Source of the DNA: Arthrobacter sp. B3I4
Lineage (GTDB): Bacteria > Actinomycetota > Actinomycetes > Actinomycetales > Micrococcaceae
Assembly (NCBI RefSeq): GCF_030816855.1
Contig: NZ_JAUSYK010000001.1
Location: forward strand, 1,674,001-1,738,000
Reading direction: 5' to 3'
DNA length: 64,000 nucleotides
Under the pieces are notes generated by a model. The model did no database searches. It saw only the letters and a program-made list of their open reading frames with translations, and had not been told where the DNA came from. This document shows, one piece after another, positions 41,893 through 51,280 of this stretch. Numbering within the stretch: position 1 is the first letter of the stretch; every line of letters begins with the position of its first letter. A program made the translations under genes and the position numbers.

Positions 41893-43674
41893 ATGCGCTT
41901 CGGTCGTATTTCCAAAGCAGTGGGGGTTGCGGCGGCTGCCGCGCTCGCACTGAGTGCCTGCGCCGGCAACAGCGGCGGGACAACCCCGTCGTCGTCGGCT
42001 GCGGCAGCCAAGTCAGGCGGATCGGCAACGGTCGTCGAGGTGAACGCGTTCAACACGTTCAACCCCAACACCGCTGACGGCAACACTGACATCAACTCGA
42101 AGATCAGCTACGCCACCCACTCGGGGTTCTACTACATCGACAACAAGCTGAACGTTGTGCGCAACGAAAAGTTCGGCAAGATGGAAAAGACCTCGGACAA
42201 CCCGCTGACCGTCAAGTACACCATCAACGACGGCGTGAAGTGGTCCGACGGGACGCCCGTCACCGCCGCCGACCTCCTGCTGCAGTGGGCTGCCTTCTCC
42301 GGCTACTACAACGACGCCGACGCGAAAGCCAAGACCGGAACGTCGTACTTCTCCTACGCCGGTGACTCGACCGGCATCGCCCTCACCGACTTCCCGGAGA
42401 TGGGCGCCGACGGCCGCTCCATGACGATCAAGTACTCCAAGCCCTTCGCGGACTGGGAAATCGCCCTCGGCGGCCCCGGCATCGACATCCCGGCGCACGT
42501 CCTGGCGAAGAAGGCCGGCCTGGCCGACACCAAGGCGTTCGTGGACCTGCTCAAGGGCATGCCCCGCGGTGACGCGAAGGCCCCGAAGCCGGCGAATGCT
42601 CAGCTCAAGGCCATGGGCGACATGTGGAACACCGGGTTCGACACCAAGACGCTCCCGGCAGACCCGAGCCTGTACCTGTCCAACGGTCCCTTCATCGTCA
42701 AGAGCGTGAACCAGGACCAGTCCCTGACCATGGTCAAGAACAAGGACTACAACTGGGGCCCGGAAGCCAAGCTGGACGAGATCACTGTCCGCTACATCGG
42801 CGAAGCTCCGGCCCAGGTCCAGGCGCTGAAGAACGGCGAAGCCGACATCATCGCCCCGCAGGCCTCCGCCGACACGGTCGAGCAGCTCAAGGCACTGCAG
42901 AGCCAGGGCGTCACCGTCGATGTCGGCAACCAGCTCTCCTACGACCACATCGACCTGAACTACACCGGCCCGTTCGCTGACAAGAACGTCCGCGAGGCCT
43001 TCATGAAGGCCGTCCCGCGCAAGGACATCGTGGACAAGATCGTCAAGAAGCTTGACGACAAGGCCGCCCCGCTGGATTCCCAGCTCTTCGTCCCGGACCA
43101 GGCTGCCTACGCTGACTCGGTCAAGGAGAACGGATCCTCCGCTTACAAGGAGGCTGACATCGAGGGCGCCAAGAAGCTCCTCAACGGTGCCACCCCGGAA
43201 GTCCGGATCATGTACAACAAGGACAACCCCAACCGCGTCGATTCCTTCTCGCTGATCCGCGAGTCGGCCACCAAGGCCGGCTTCAAGATCGTCGACGGCG
43301 GCCTGGGCAAGTCTGACTGGGGCAAGGCCCTGGGCAAGGGCGGCTACGACGCCACCATCTTCGGCTGGATCAACTCGGGCGTCGGCGTTTCCGGCGTTCC
43401 GCAGATCTTCCGGACCGGAAACGACTCCAACTTCAACAAGTTCTCCGATCCCGAGGCCGACAAGCTGATGGATGAACTGATCGTTACCACCGATAAGACC
43501 AAGCAGGACGACCTGATCAAGCAGATCGACAAGAAGATCTGGGCGTCCGCGTACGGCCTGCCGCTCTTCCAGGCGGTTGGTGTGGAAGCTTACAGCGACC
43601 GCATCACCGGCGTGAAGTACATGCCCAACCAGACCGGTGTCTGGTGGAACTTCTGGGAGTGGGCGCAGAAGTAG
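41893..43674 (+). CDS. Family 5 (oligopeptide/dipeptide-type) substrate-binding lipoprotein
   Basis: 593 residues, ATG with AAGGAGG five bases upstream. Signal peptide with lipobox LSAC followed by a Gly/Ser/Ala linker. The DppA/OppA fold is shown by LTVKYTINDGVKWSDGTPVT, DPSLYLSNGPFIVKSVNQDQ and RYIGEAPAQVQALKNGEADI. Binds peptides or similar solutes and delivers them to the permease genes downstream. A hairpin after the gene probably trims the transcript to favour excess binding protein. Confidence 0.92.
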   Translation: MRFGRISKAVGVAAAAALALSACAGNSGGTTPSSSAAAAKSGGSATVVEVNAFNTFNPNTADGNTDINSKISYATHSGFYYIDNKLNVVRNEKFGKMEKTSDNPLTVKYTINDGVKWSDGTPVTAADLLLQWAAFSGYYNDADAKAKTGTSYFSYAGDSTGIALTDFPEMGADGRSMTIKYSKPFADWEIALGGPGIDIPAHVLAKKAGLADTKAFVDLLKGMPRGDAKAPKPANAQLKAMGDMWNTGFDTKTLPADPSLYLSNGPFIVKSVNQDQSLTMVKNKDYNWGPEAKLDEITVRYIGEAPAQVQALKNGEADIIAPQASADTVEQLKALQSQGVTVDVGNQLSYDHIDLNYTGPFADKNVREAFMKAVPRKDIVDKIVKKLDDKAAPLDSQLFVPDQAAYADSVKENGSSAYKEADIEGAKKLLNGATPEVRIMYNKDNPNRVDSFSLIRESATKAGFKIVDGGLGKSDWGKALGKGGYDATIFGWINSGVGVSGVPQIFRTGNDSNFNKFSDPEADKLMDELIVTTDKTKQDDLIKQIDKKIWASAYGLPLFQAVGVEAYSDRITGVKYMPNQTGVWWNFWEWAQK

Positions 43675-43701
43675 CCACGACCGCAAGTAGCACTGCTAGC
43701 T

Positions 43702-43741
43702 AAAGGCGTCGGGACCACGGCTCTACGGTCCCGACGCCTTT
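43702..43741 (+). terminator. Intra-operon terminator after binding protein 1
   Basis: AAAGGCGTCGGGACC (43702-43716) and its exact complement (43727-43741): 15-bp stem with a ten-base loop, ending in TTTCT. Partial termination here would raise binding-protein levels relative to the permeases. Confidence 0.85.
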
Positions 43742-43852
43742 CTAGCGGCACCCTGACGATGGCTTGGCCGCCGCCGTATCCCCGCAGCATCCGGCCGAAC
43801 CCTGCGACCGGTCCTGGCAATCCCTGGGCCCGAATACCGAGGTTGTACCCCC

Positions 43853-45394
43853 ATGGTGACTTATATAGTCCGGCGGCTTATGACAGCCGCGCTCATTCTT
43901 CTCGGCGCTTCCTTCCTGGTGTACCTCCTGACAGCGGCGTCCGGAGACCCCCTCGAGGAATTCCGCGTCAACAACTCCCCGCAAAAACAAGCGCTGATGG
44001 ACGCGCGCACCGAGCTCCTGCAACTGGATGTCCCGGCCCCCGTTCGCTACTTCAGGTGGCTCGGCGGGGCGGCACAGTGCCTCATCCCGTTCGCCAATTC
44101 CTGTGACCTTGGCAAGAACATCGCCGGCCAGCCCGTCACTGACGCCCTCGGCCACGCGCTCGTCCAGACCCTGACCCTCGTCACCGGCGCCACGGTGCTG
44201 GCCATTCTGATCGGTATCACGCTGGGCATCGTCACGGCCCTGCGCCAGTACAGCGCCCTGGACTACGGCGTAACGTTCATGGCCTTCCTGTTCTTCTCGC
44301 TGCCCATCTTCTGGGTCGCCGTCCTGCTGAAGGAATTCGGGGCCATCGGCTTCAACGACTTCCTCCGGAGCCCCGATGTGCCGCTGCCTGCGGCGCTGGG
44401 CATCGGTGCCGCGCTCGGTCTGGTGGCAGCCGTCGCCGCCGGCGGCGCCTTGAAACGGCGACTGACCGTCGGCGGCGTCGTCTTTGCCTTCGTCAGCGCG
44501 GTGCTCATCTATTTCTCCGCCACCGAGTGGTTCAAGACGCCCGGCCTTGGCCCGGTTGTCATCGCCATCGCCGGGGTGGGCATCGCCTTCGCCGTCACCT
44601 TGCTGTCCGCGGGACTCAAGAACCGCAAGGCGCTGCAGTCGGCCCTGATCGCCGTCGCCGTCGGCGTCGTCCTCTATTTCGTCGTCCAGCCGCTGCTGAA
44701 CGAAGCGACCTTGCTGATGATCGTGCTGCTGGCAGCCGCCTCCATCCTGGTGGGCCTGGGCATCGGCTACGTCATGGGCGGCTACGACCGCGGCCAGTCG
44801 ATGCGCGCCGCGGCCATCACGTCCTTCCTCGTCGGGGCGCTGATCCTGTTGGATCGCTACATGCAGGCCTGGCCCACCTACTTCAACAACAGCCGCGTGC
44901 GCGGGCGGCCGATTGCCACGATCGGTGCCAACACCCCAAACATCCAGGGGGACTTCTGGGTACTGGGCCTGGATTCGTTCACGCACCTGATCCTGCCCAC
45001 GATGGCGCTGATCCTGATCTCCCTGGCCAGCTACACGCGCTTCACCAGGGCCTCGATGCTGGAAATCATGAACATGGACTACATCCGGACCGCCCGCGCG
45101 AAGGGCGTCTCGGAGCGCACCGTCGTGATGCGCCACGCTTTCCGCAACGCGCTGATTCCGATCGCCACCATCGTGGCGTTCGACATCGGCGGCTTGATCG
45201 GCGGTGCCGTCATCACCGAGTCCGTCTTCTCGGTCCGCGGCATGGGCTTCCTCTTCTTGGACGGCATCACCCACATCGACCCGAACCCGGTCATGGGCGT
45301 TTTCCTCTGTGTTGCCATCACGGCCATGGGTTTCAACCTGATTGCGGATCTCGCGTACTCCGCTCTCGATCCGCGCGTAAGGGTAAAAGCATGA
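43853..45394 (+). CDS. Peptide ABC transporter permease (DppB type) with a large internal insertion
   Basis: 513 residues, about 180 more than usual DppB. The N-terminal TM (VRRLMTAALILLGASFLVYL) and conserved start GDPL are normal, and the C-terminal core is present (LILPTMALILISLASYTRFT; EAA loop RTARAKGVSERTVVMRHAFR). Residues ~175-345 are an insertion with about six extra hydrophobic segments (AALGIGAALGLVAAVAAGGA, VVFAFVSAVLIYFSA, LLMIVLLAAASILVGLGIGY). Forms the channel with the next gene. ATG at 43853 with GAGG upstream. Confidence 0.88.
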   Translation: MVTYIVRRLMTAALILLGASFLVYLLTAASGDPLEEFRVNNSPQKQALMDARTELLQLDVPAPVRYFRWLGGAAQCLIPFANSCDLGKNIAGQPVTDALGHALVQTLTLVTGATVLAILIGITLGIVTALRQYSALDYGVTFMAFLFFSLPIFWVAVLLKEFGAIGFNDFLRSPDVPLPAALGIGAALGLVAAVAAGGALKRRLTVGGVVFAFVSAVLIYFSATEWFKTPGLGPVVIAIAGVGIAFAVTLLSAGLKNRKALQSALIAVAVGVVLYFVVQPLLNEATLLMIVLLAAASILVGLGIGYVMGGYDRGQSMRAAAITSFLVGALILLDRYMQAWPTYFNNSRVRGRPIATIGANTPNIQGDFWVLGLDSFTHLILPTMALILISLASYTRFTRASMLEIMNMDYIRTARAKGVSERTVVMRHAFRNALIPIATIVAFDIGGLIGGAVITESVFSVRGMGFLFLDGITHIDPNPVMGVFLCVAITAMGFNLIADLAYSALDPRVRVKA

Positions 45395-46521
45395 GCCAGC
45401 CAAGCCAGCAAGACGAAATCATGGCCGAAGACGCCGCCCTGGGCAGCACGCCCGCGGCCGGAATCGAACCTGTCCTCGAAGCGAAGGGCCTGAGCCAGGG
45501 CCAGATCGTCCGTAAACGTTTTCTTGGGCACACCGGCGCGATCATCGGCCTGGCGGTCTTCGCCTTCATCTTCCTGCTCGCCTTCACGTCGGTGGGCTAC
45601 CTGGGCATCCCCGGCTGGTGGAAGTACGACCACGAAGCAGTGTCGCCGCTAGTAAATGACGGCGCCCCGACCTCCTCGCTTTGGCCGCTGGCCTGGGGCG
45701 AGCACCCGTTCGGCCAGGACCGGATCGGCCGTGACCTGTTCGCCATGACCATGCGCGGCGCACAGCAGTCCATCACCGTGATGGTGGTGATCGGCCTGAT
45801 TGCCGGCCTGCTCGGCGTCCTCGTCGGTGCGGTCTCCGGTTACTTCCGCGGCTGGGCCGAAGCGGTGCTGATGCGCCTGACCGACGTCATCATCATTATC
45901 CCCGCCCTGCTGCTCGCCGCAGTGATGGCCCAAATGGCCGGCCGCCGGGACTCCAGCAGCTGGTTCGCGTCCTTTGCGAGCAGCAACGGTGTGTTGGCCC
46001 TGGGCATCTTCCTCGGCCTGATCAGCTGGGTCAGCCTTGCCCGGCTGATGCGCGGCGAGTTCCTGTCACTGCGGGAGCGGGAGTTCGTCGACGCCGCGCG
46101 GATCTCCGGTGCGAGCAACGCGCGGATCATCTTCAAGCACATCCTGCCCAACGCCGTCGGGGTGCTGATCGTGAACGTCACGCTGACCATGTCTGCCGCG
46201 ATCCTCACCGAAACGGCGCTGAGCTTCCTGGGCGTCGGCGTGAAGGCGCCGGACACCTCCCTGGGCCTGCTCATCTCGCAAAACCAGCAGGCCTTCTCCA
46301 CCAGGCCCTGGCTGTTCTGGTTCCCGGGCCTGTTCATCGTGCTGATCTGCCTGAGCATCAACTTCATCGGCGACGGCCTGCGGGACGCGTTCGATCCGCG
46401 GCAGAAGAAGTTCAACGCCAAGAAGGTCCGCGGCGGCACCGCTCCTGCCGGACCCCCGGCTGCGGCGCCGGCGGCAGAGAAGAGCGCAGTCACCGCGTTC
46501 GACGGCACCAAGGACAGCTAG
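45391..46521 (+). CDS. Peptide ABC transporter permease (DppC type)
   Basis: 376 residues, starting in a four-base ATGA overlap with the previous gene. N-terminal DppC helix (GAIIGLAVFAFIFLLAF), HPFGQDRIGRDLFAM, the EAA loop EFVDAARISGASNARIIFKH and the terminal DGLRDAFDPR, all typical. The C-terminal ~35 residues are an Ala/Pro-rich tail. The ATPase gene follows after an interrupting minus-strand gene. Confidence 0.92.
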   Translation: MSQPSQQDEIMAEDAALGSTPAAGIEPVLEAKGLSQGQIVRKRFLGHTGAIIGLAVFAFIFLLAFTSVGYLGIPGWWKYDHEAVSPLVNDGAPTSSLWPLAWGEHPFGQDRIGRDLFAMTMRGAQQSITVMVVIGLIAGLLGVLVGAVSGYFRGWAEAVLMRLTDVIIIIPALLLAAVMAQMAGRRDSSSWFASFASSNGVLALGIFLGLISWVSLARLMRGEFLSLREREFVDAARISGASNARIIFKHILPNAVGVLIVNVTLTMSAAILTETALSFLGVGVKAPDTSLGLLISQNQQAFSTRPWLFWFPGLFIVLICLSINFIGDGLRDAFDPRQKKFNAKKVRGGTAPAGPPAAAPAAEKSAVTAFDGTKDS

Positions 46522-46581
46522 ATGTGCAGTCTGGTGACGGCGGGAAGAAGCCGTGCTGACGCGCGGAGGGAGGGCAGCGGC

Positions 46582-47220
46582 CTAGGCGGCAGCGACCGTC
46601 CAGTAACTGGCCGCAAGCAGCAGCACGGCGACGCCGATCACCGCCCAGCGGGGCTTCACGATGACGGCCGTGGTGGCTGCCTCGCCCGTGGCCAGCGCAC
46701 CGGTATCCACCAATCCCTGCCAGCGCAGGCGCACCAGGCGGGCAGCCTGGCCGGAGTCGGTGGTTTTAAGGTCACCGGGGCGGACCGACTTCCCCGGCCC
46801 GTAGCTGGTATCCGGAAGCCCGTGCAGATCCTCGGGACGAGCATTCCGGCCGCCCCAGATTCCGGGAGCCGGAGCGGCCCAGGCCGCGTAGCTCTTGTGC
46901 GCCGTGACCAGGGTCAGGGCGTAGCGGGTGTCCACGTGCACCAGGGCCGCCCACGGCACCAGGACCGACCGGAACGGGTTGTCCAAGGTGACGCCGCCGT
47001 CGTGCACTACGACGGCGGGAATCCAAAAGAACTGCCAGCCCAAAAACGCGATCAGCAGCAGCGGCGGGCTGCTGAGCAGGCCGGCGGGCCCCGCCGAGGC
47101 CACTGTGACCGCCAGGCCGAAGGCCGCCACCGCCCAGGCCAGCCACGCGAACCATTTGTTGGTCCGGGCCTTGAAGATTTCGACGTTTCCGGCATCGGGC
47201 ACAGTGCTCATGCCCCCCAT
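46582..47220 (-). CDS. PH-domain-like membrane protein inside the peptide operon
   Basis: 212 residues. Two N-terminal membrane helices (FAWLAWAVAAFGLAVTVASA and SPPLLLIAFLGWQFFWIPAV), a central beta-rich section resembling bacterial PH/YdbT-type domains (VTLDNPFRSVLVPWAALVHV) and a C-terminal helix (WAVIGVAVLLLAASYWTV). It lies on the opposite strand between the permease and ATPase genes of transporter 1. ATG at 47220; an internal ATG at 47211 is an alternative. Function unknown. Confidence 0.75.
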   Translation of the reverse strand: MGGMSTVPDAGNVEIFKARTNKWFAWLAWAVAAFGLAVTVASAGPAGLLSSPPLLLIAFLGWQFFWIPAVVVHDGGVTLDNPFRSVLVPWAALVHVDTRYALTLVTAHKSYAAWAAPAPGIWGGRNARPEDLHGLPDTSYGPGKSVRPGDLKTTDSGQAARLVRLRWQGLVDTGALATGEAATTAVIVKPRWAVIGVAVLLLAASYWTVAAA

Positions 47221-47291
47221 AATTCAGTATTCCGGGTTCCGGCACTAATCAGCGGTGCAACGGTGGCCCGGGTGGAAGGAACAAACCCCTC

Positions 47292-49112
47292 ATGACTGAT
47301 TTCACCACCCTGGACCCGGCTCCGGCTCCCACGCCCGGAAAAGGCGACGCCGTGCTGGAGGTCCGCGACCTCAGCGTTGACTTCGGCGTGGACAAGAAGT
47401 GGGTACCCGCCGCGATCGGCCTGAACTACGAGGTGCGAGCCGGCGAGGTGCTGGCGATCGTGGGGGAGTCCGGATCCGGCAAGAGCGCCAGCTCGATGGC
47501 GCTGCTGGGCCTGCTGCCCAGCAACAGCCGGGTCAGCGGCAGCGTGAAGCTGGCCGGCAGGGAACTGCTCGGCGCCAACGAGTCAAACATCCGGTCCGTC
47601 CGCGGCAAGGATGTCGCGGTGATCTTCCAGGAACCCATGACGGCTCTGAACCCGGTCTACACCGTGGGCGCGCAGATCGTGGAAACCATCCGGCTGCATA
47701 ACGAAGTCTCACCGGACCAGGCCCGGGAACGAGCCGTCCGGATGCTTGAACTGGTGGAATTGCCGGACCCGGAAAAGGCCTTCAAATCCTACCCGCACCA
47801 GCTCTCCGGCGGCCAGCGCCAGCGGGCCATGATCGCCCAGTCCCTCTCATGCGACCCGAAGCTGTTGATCGCGGACGAGCCCACCACGGCCCTCGACGTC
47901 ACCGTCCAGGCGGAAATCCTGGACCTGATGCGCAACCTGCGCAACAAGCTTGACAGCGCCATCGTGCTCATCACCCACGACATGGGCGTGGTGGCCGACC
48001 TCGCGGACCGGATCGCGGTGATGCGCCGGGGCCTGATCGTGGAAACTGGCACCGCGGCGGAGATCTTCCACAATCCGCAGCACGAATACACCAAGGCACT
48101 GCTGGCCGCCGTCCCCCACCTCGGCCAGGGCACTGCGGAGAGCGACGTGGACGTCACGGCAGCCCTCGCCGCGGCGACGCAGGCCGAGATCCAGGTCATC
48201 CCGCGCGCGGAACTGCTTCGGCGCGAGCGTGAAAACGCGGCCGCGCTGGCCGCCGCCGAGGCCGCAAAGCCGCAGGGCGAGCCGGTCCTGGAGCTCACCA
48301 ACGTGGCCATCGAGTACCCCAAGCAGGGCCGCGTGCCGGCGTTCCGCGCCGTCGAGGGCGCCAACCTTGCCATCTATCAGGGTCAGGTCGTTGGCCTCGT
48401 GGGCGAATCCGGCTCGGGCAAAACCACGATCGGCCGCGCAGCAGTCGGGCTGCTCCCCGTCGCCGCCGGCACTATGAAAGTGGTGGGGCAGGACATCTCC
48501 GCGGCTAAAAAGAACGGCCGGCAGCTGCACGACATGCGCCGGCACGTCGGCATGGTGTTCCAGGACCCCTCGTCCTCACTGAACCCGCGCCTGCCGATCG
48601 GAGAAAGCATCGGTGAGCCGATGTTCCTCGCCAAAGTCGCCAAGGGCGCGGAGCTGCAGTCGCGGATCGAAGCCCTGCTGGACCAGGTGGAGCTGCCGCG
48701 CGACTACCGCAACCGCTACCCGCACGAGCTCTCCGGCGGGCAGAAGCAGCGCGTGGGCATCGCCCGGGCACTGTCGCTGAAGCCGAAGCTGATGGTGGCC
48801 GACGAACCCACCTCGGCGCTGGACGTCTCCGTCCAGGCGAAGGTGCTTGAACTGTTCCAGCACCTGCAGAAGGAACTGGGCTTCGCGTGCCTCTTCGTCA
48901 CCCACGACCTGGCGGTGGTCGATGTGCTGGCCGACCGGATCTGCGTGATGCAGCGCGGCCGGATCGTCGAACAGGGCACCCGCGACCAGATCCTGCGCAA
49001 CCCCCAGGAGCCCTACACGCAGCGTCTCCTTGCGGCCGTTCCGCTGCCGGACCCGGAGAAACAGCGCGAGCGGCGGGAGCTGCGCGCCCAACTGCTGTCG
49101 GGGGCAAGTTAG
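47292..49112 (+). CDS. Peptide ABC transporter double ATPase (DppD-DppF fusion)
   Basis: 606 residues with two complete ABC domains in one chain. Domain 1: GESGSGKS, LSGGQRQRAMIAQSL, LLIADEPTTALDV. A linker (about 280-325) rich in Ala/Glu joins domain 2: GESGSGKT, LSGGQKQRVGIARAL, MVADEPTSALDVS. Both carry the oligopeptide-transporter C-terminal segment (HEYTKALLAAVPHL; EPYTQRLLAAVPLPDPEKQR). Supplies ATP hydrolysis for the permeases 0.8 kb upstream. ATG preceded by GGAAGGAA. Confidence 0.93.
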   Translation: MTDFTTLDPAPAPTPGKGDAVLEVRDLSVDFGVDKKWVPAAIGLNYEVRAGEVLAIVGESGSGKSASSMALLGLLPSNSRVSGSVKLAGRELLGANESNIRSVRGKDVAVIFQEPMTALNPVYTVGAQIVETIRLHNEVSPDQARERAVRMLELVELPDPEKAFKSYPHQLSGGQRQRAMIAQSLSCDPKLLIADEPTTALDVTVQAEILDLMRNLRNKLDSAIVLITHDMGVVADLADRIAVMRRGLIVETGTAAEIFHNPQHEYTKALLAAVPHLGQGTAESDVDVTAALAAATQAEIQVIPRAELLRRERENAAALAAAEAAKPQGEPVLELTNVAIEYPKQGRVPAFRAVEGANLAIYQGQVVGLVGESGSGKTTIGRAAVGLLPVAAGTMKVVGQDISAAKKNGRQLHDMRRHVGMVFQDPSSSLNPRLPIGESIGEPMFLAKVAKGAELQSRIEALLDQVELPRDYRNRYPHELSGGQKQRVGIARALSLKPKLMVADEPTSALDVSVQAKVLELFQHLQKELGFACLFVTHDLAVVDVLADRICVMQRGRIVEQGTRDQILRNPQEPYTQRLLAAVPLPDPEKQRERRELRAQLLSGAS

Positions 49113-49308
49113 GCGCCGGGCCGCGGGCTCGGCGCCGCCGCCGCCGGGGGAGTTTCAGTTAGGGGAGAGTAACCCGGTGTCCCGGAAGGAGCGAATCCTA
49201 CCAGCCGGTAATGTGTGACTTGAAATGCGTTTCGCTTGACGCTAACCGTCACGGCATTGTCGGATCACGGTTTGGCAACGGAGTTCCATTATCCGGACAC
49301 TTTGCGGT

Positions 49309-49314
49309 TAGGCT
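49309..49314 (+). promoter_or_regulatory. -10 element of peptide transporter 2
   Basis: TAGGCT; the predicted 5' end falls at CACATGTAG, an immediate start-stop, about 97 bases before the gene. Layout matches transporter 1. Confidence 0.5.
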
Positions 49315-49417
49315 ACTTCCACATGTAGGCCACGTCACAAGGGATACCCCTGTGCCCGGGCCTGCCGGGAAGCACAAGTCTTTCCCGAACGAACTCCCAC
49401 AACTCTTAGGAGGCGGA

Positions 49418-51058
49418 ATGCGTTTTTCGCGCACTTCCAAAGCACTGGGCATGGTGGCCATCGCTGCCATGGCCCTGACCGGTTGCGGCGGCGGCGGTTC
49501 CAACACCGCCGGCGGCAGCACCGGTGGCGACACCAGCAAGGTCATCCTCGCCGACGGCTCGGAGCCCCAGCGCCCGCTGATGCCGGCCGACACCAACGAG
49601 GTCGGCGGCGGCAAGGTCATCGAACTCATGTTCGCCGGTCTCGTCAGCTACGACCCCAACGGCAAGCCCGTGAACGAACTGGCCGAGTCCATCGAGGGCA
49701 AGGACGGCCAGCACTTCACCATCAAGCTCAAGAAGGACCAGAAGTTCACCAACGGCGAGGCCATCACCGCCAAGACCTTCGTTGACTCCTGGAACTTCGG
49801 CGCGGCAGCCAAGAACGCCCAGCTCAGCGGCGGCTTCTTCGAAAGCATCAAGGGCTACGACGAGGCCAGCGCCGAAGGCTCCACCGTCGAGACCATGTCC
49901 GGCCTGAAGGTCGTTGACGACCAGACGTTCACCGTTGAACTCAAGCAGCCCGAATCCGACTGGCCGCTGCGCCTCGGCTACACCGCCTTCGTCCCGGTTC
50001 CGTCCGGCGCCCTGAAGGACCCGAAGGGCTTCGGCGAGAAGCCGGTCGGCAACGGCCCGTACAAGATGGCCGAAGGCGGCTGGCAGCACAACGTGCAGAT
50101 CCAGCTTGTCCCGAACCCGGACTACAACGGCCCGCGCAAGGCCAAGAACGCCGGCGTGACGTTCAAGATCTTCCAGAACGACGACGCCGCGTACCAGGAC
50201 CTGCTGTCCAACAACCTGGACATCCTGCAGACCATCCCGACCAGCGCCTTGAAGAACTTCAAGTCCGACCTGGGCGAGCGCACCATCAACAAGCCGTACG
50301 CCGGCAACCAGACCATCGCGATTCCGGAATACCTGCCGGAGTGGAGCGGTGAAGCCGGCAAGCTGCGCCGCCAGGCCCTTTCCATGGCCATCAACCGCGA
50401 CGAAATCACCAAGGTCATCTTCAACGGCGCGCGCCAGCCCGCCAAGGACTTCACCGCCCCCGTCCTGGACGGCTACAGCGACTCCATCCCGGGTTCCGAG
50501 AACCTGAAGTTCGACGCCGCCAAGGCCAAGGAGACCTGGGCCAAGGCCGACGCGATCCAGAAGTGGGACGCCGGCAAGACCTTCACCATCGCCTACAACG
50601 CCGACAAGGGCGGCCACAAGGCCTGGGTTGAAGCTGTCGTGAACCAGCTCAAGAACACCCTCGGCATCAAGGTCGAAGGCAAGCCGTACGCCACCTTCAA
50701 GGAAGCCCGCAACGACGCGACCGCGAAGACCCTGACCGGTTCGATCCGTGCCGGCTGGCAGGCTGACTACCCGTCGCTGTACAACTTCCTCGGCCCGATC
50801 TACAAGACCGGTGCCGGCTCCAACGACGCGAAGTACGCGAACCCGACCTTCGACAAGGCCATCTCGGACGGCCTCGCCGCTTCCTCGGTCGCCGAAGGCA
50901 ACAAGGCCATGAACAAGGCCCAGGAAATCCTCCTGACCGACCTTCCGGCCATCCCGCTCTGGTACCAGGTCGCCCAGGGCGGCTGGAGCGACAAGGTCAC
51001 CAATGTTGACTACGGCTGGGACGGCGTTCCGCTGTACTACAACATCACTGGCAAGTAA
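49418..51058 (+). CDS. Family 5 (peptide-type) substrate-binding lipoprotein
   Basis: 546 residues, ATG with TTAGGAGG upstream; the segment AGGAGGCGGAATGCG is identical to that of binding protein 1. Lipobox LTGC followed by a Gly/Ser/Thr linker. Mature domain: GGGKVIELMFAGLVSYDPNG, FTIKLKKDQKFTNGEAITAK, PVGNGPYKM. OppA/DppA-type solute binding. First gene of transporter 2; followed by a strong hairpin. Confidence 0.92.
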   Translation: MRFSRTSKALGMVAIAAMALTGCGGGGSNTAGGSTGGDTSKVILADGSEPQRPLMPADTNEVGGGKVIELMFAGLVSYDPNGKPVNELAESIEGKDGQHFTIKLKKDQKFTNGEAITAKTFVDSWNFGAAAKNAQLSGGFFESIKGYDEASAEGSTVETMSGLKVVDDQTFTVELKQPESDWPLRLGYTAFVPVPSGALKDPKGFGEKPVGNGPYKMAEGGWQHNVQIQLVPNPDYNGPRKAKNAGVTFKIFQNDDAAYQDLLSNNLDILQTIPTSALKNFKSDLGERTINKPYAGNQTIAIPEYLPEWSGEAGKLRRQALSMAINRDEITKVIFNGARQPAKDFTAPVLDGYSDSIPGSENLKFDAAKAKETWAKADAIQKWDAGKTFTIAYNADKGGHKAWVEAVVNQLKNTLGIKVEGKPYATFKEARNDATAKTLTGSIRAGWQADYPSLYNFLGPIYKTGAGSNDAKYANPTFDKAISDGLAASSVAEGNKAMNKAQEILLTDLPAIPLWYQVAQGGWSDKVTNVDYGWDGVPLYYNITGK

Positions 51059-51064
51059 GAACTG

Positions 51065-51106
51065 AACAACGGCGGGGGCTGCCTGGAAGGGGCCTCCGCC
51101 GTTGTT
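51065..51106 (+). terminator. Intra-operon terminator after binding protein 2
   Basis: AACAACGGCGG (51065-51075) pairs with CCGCCGTTGTT (51096-51106), followed by TTGC. As in transporter 1, it sits between the binding protein and permease genes. Confidence 0.8.
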
Positions 51107-51220
51107 TTGCTTTGACGCCGATTTCTTCCTGATGGCCCGAGACCCGGGCGTACTTTTCGCAGCCCGGCGCACCGTGACCGTTCCGGCGCCGGCCTGCATC
51201 AATACTGAAAAGGTTCTTCG

Positions 51221-51280
51221 ATGAACAACTCCGCCGCATCCCTGGACCGGATGCCTGCTGACAAGGGTGTGCTTCGCTGA
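51221..51280 (+). CDS. 19-residue leader ORF coupled to the DppB2 gene
   Basis: ATG at 51221 with AAGG upstream; MNNSAASLDRMPADKGVLR then TGA. The stop overlaps the next ATG as TGATG, a typical coupling arrangement. The following permease gene has no ribosome site of its own, so this short frame may deliver ribosomes to it. Confidence 0.45.
   Translation: MNNSAASLDRMPADKGVLR

Noticed and set aside
43742..45403. 553-codon open frame antisense to the DppB-type gene
   Set aside because: Glu/Asp/Gln-rich translation typical of the reverse strand of a membrane-protein gene; no supporting signals.
44527..46521. Long upstream extension of the DppC-type gene frame
   Set aside because: The first ~290 codons overlap the DppB gene in another frame and are Arg/His-rich noise; the real start is the ATGA overlap at 45391.
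49323..49328. ATG TAG as a real minimal gene
   Set aside because: Cannot encode a product; recorded only as a possible regulatory start-stop.
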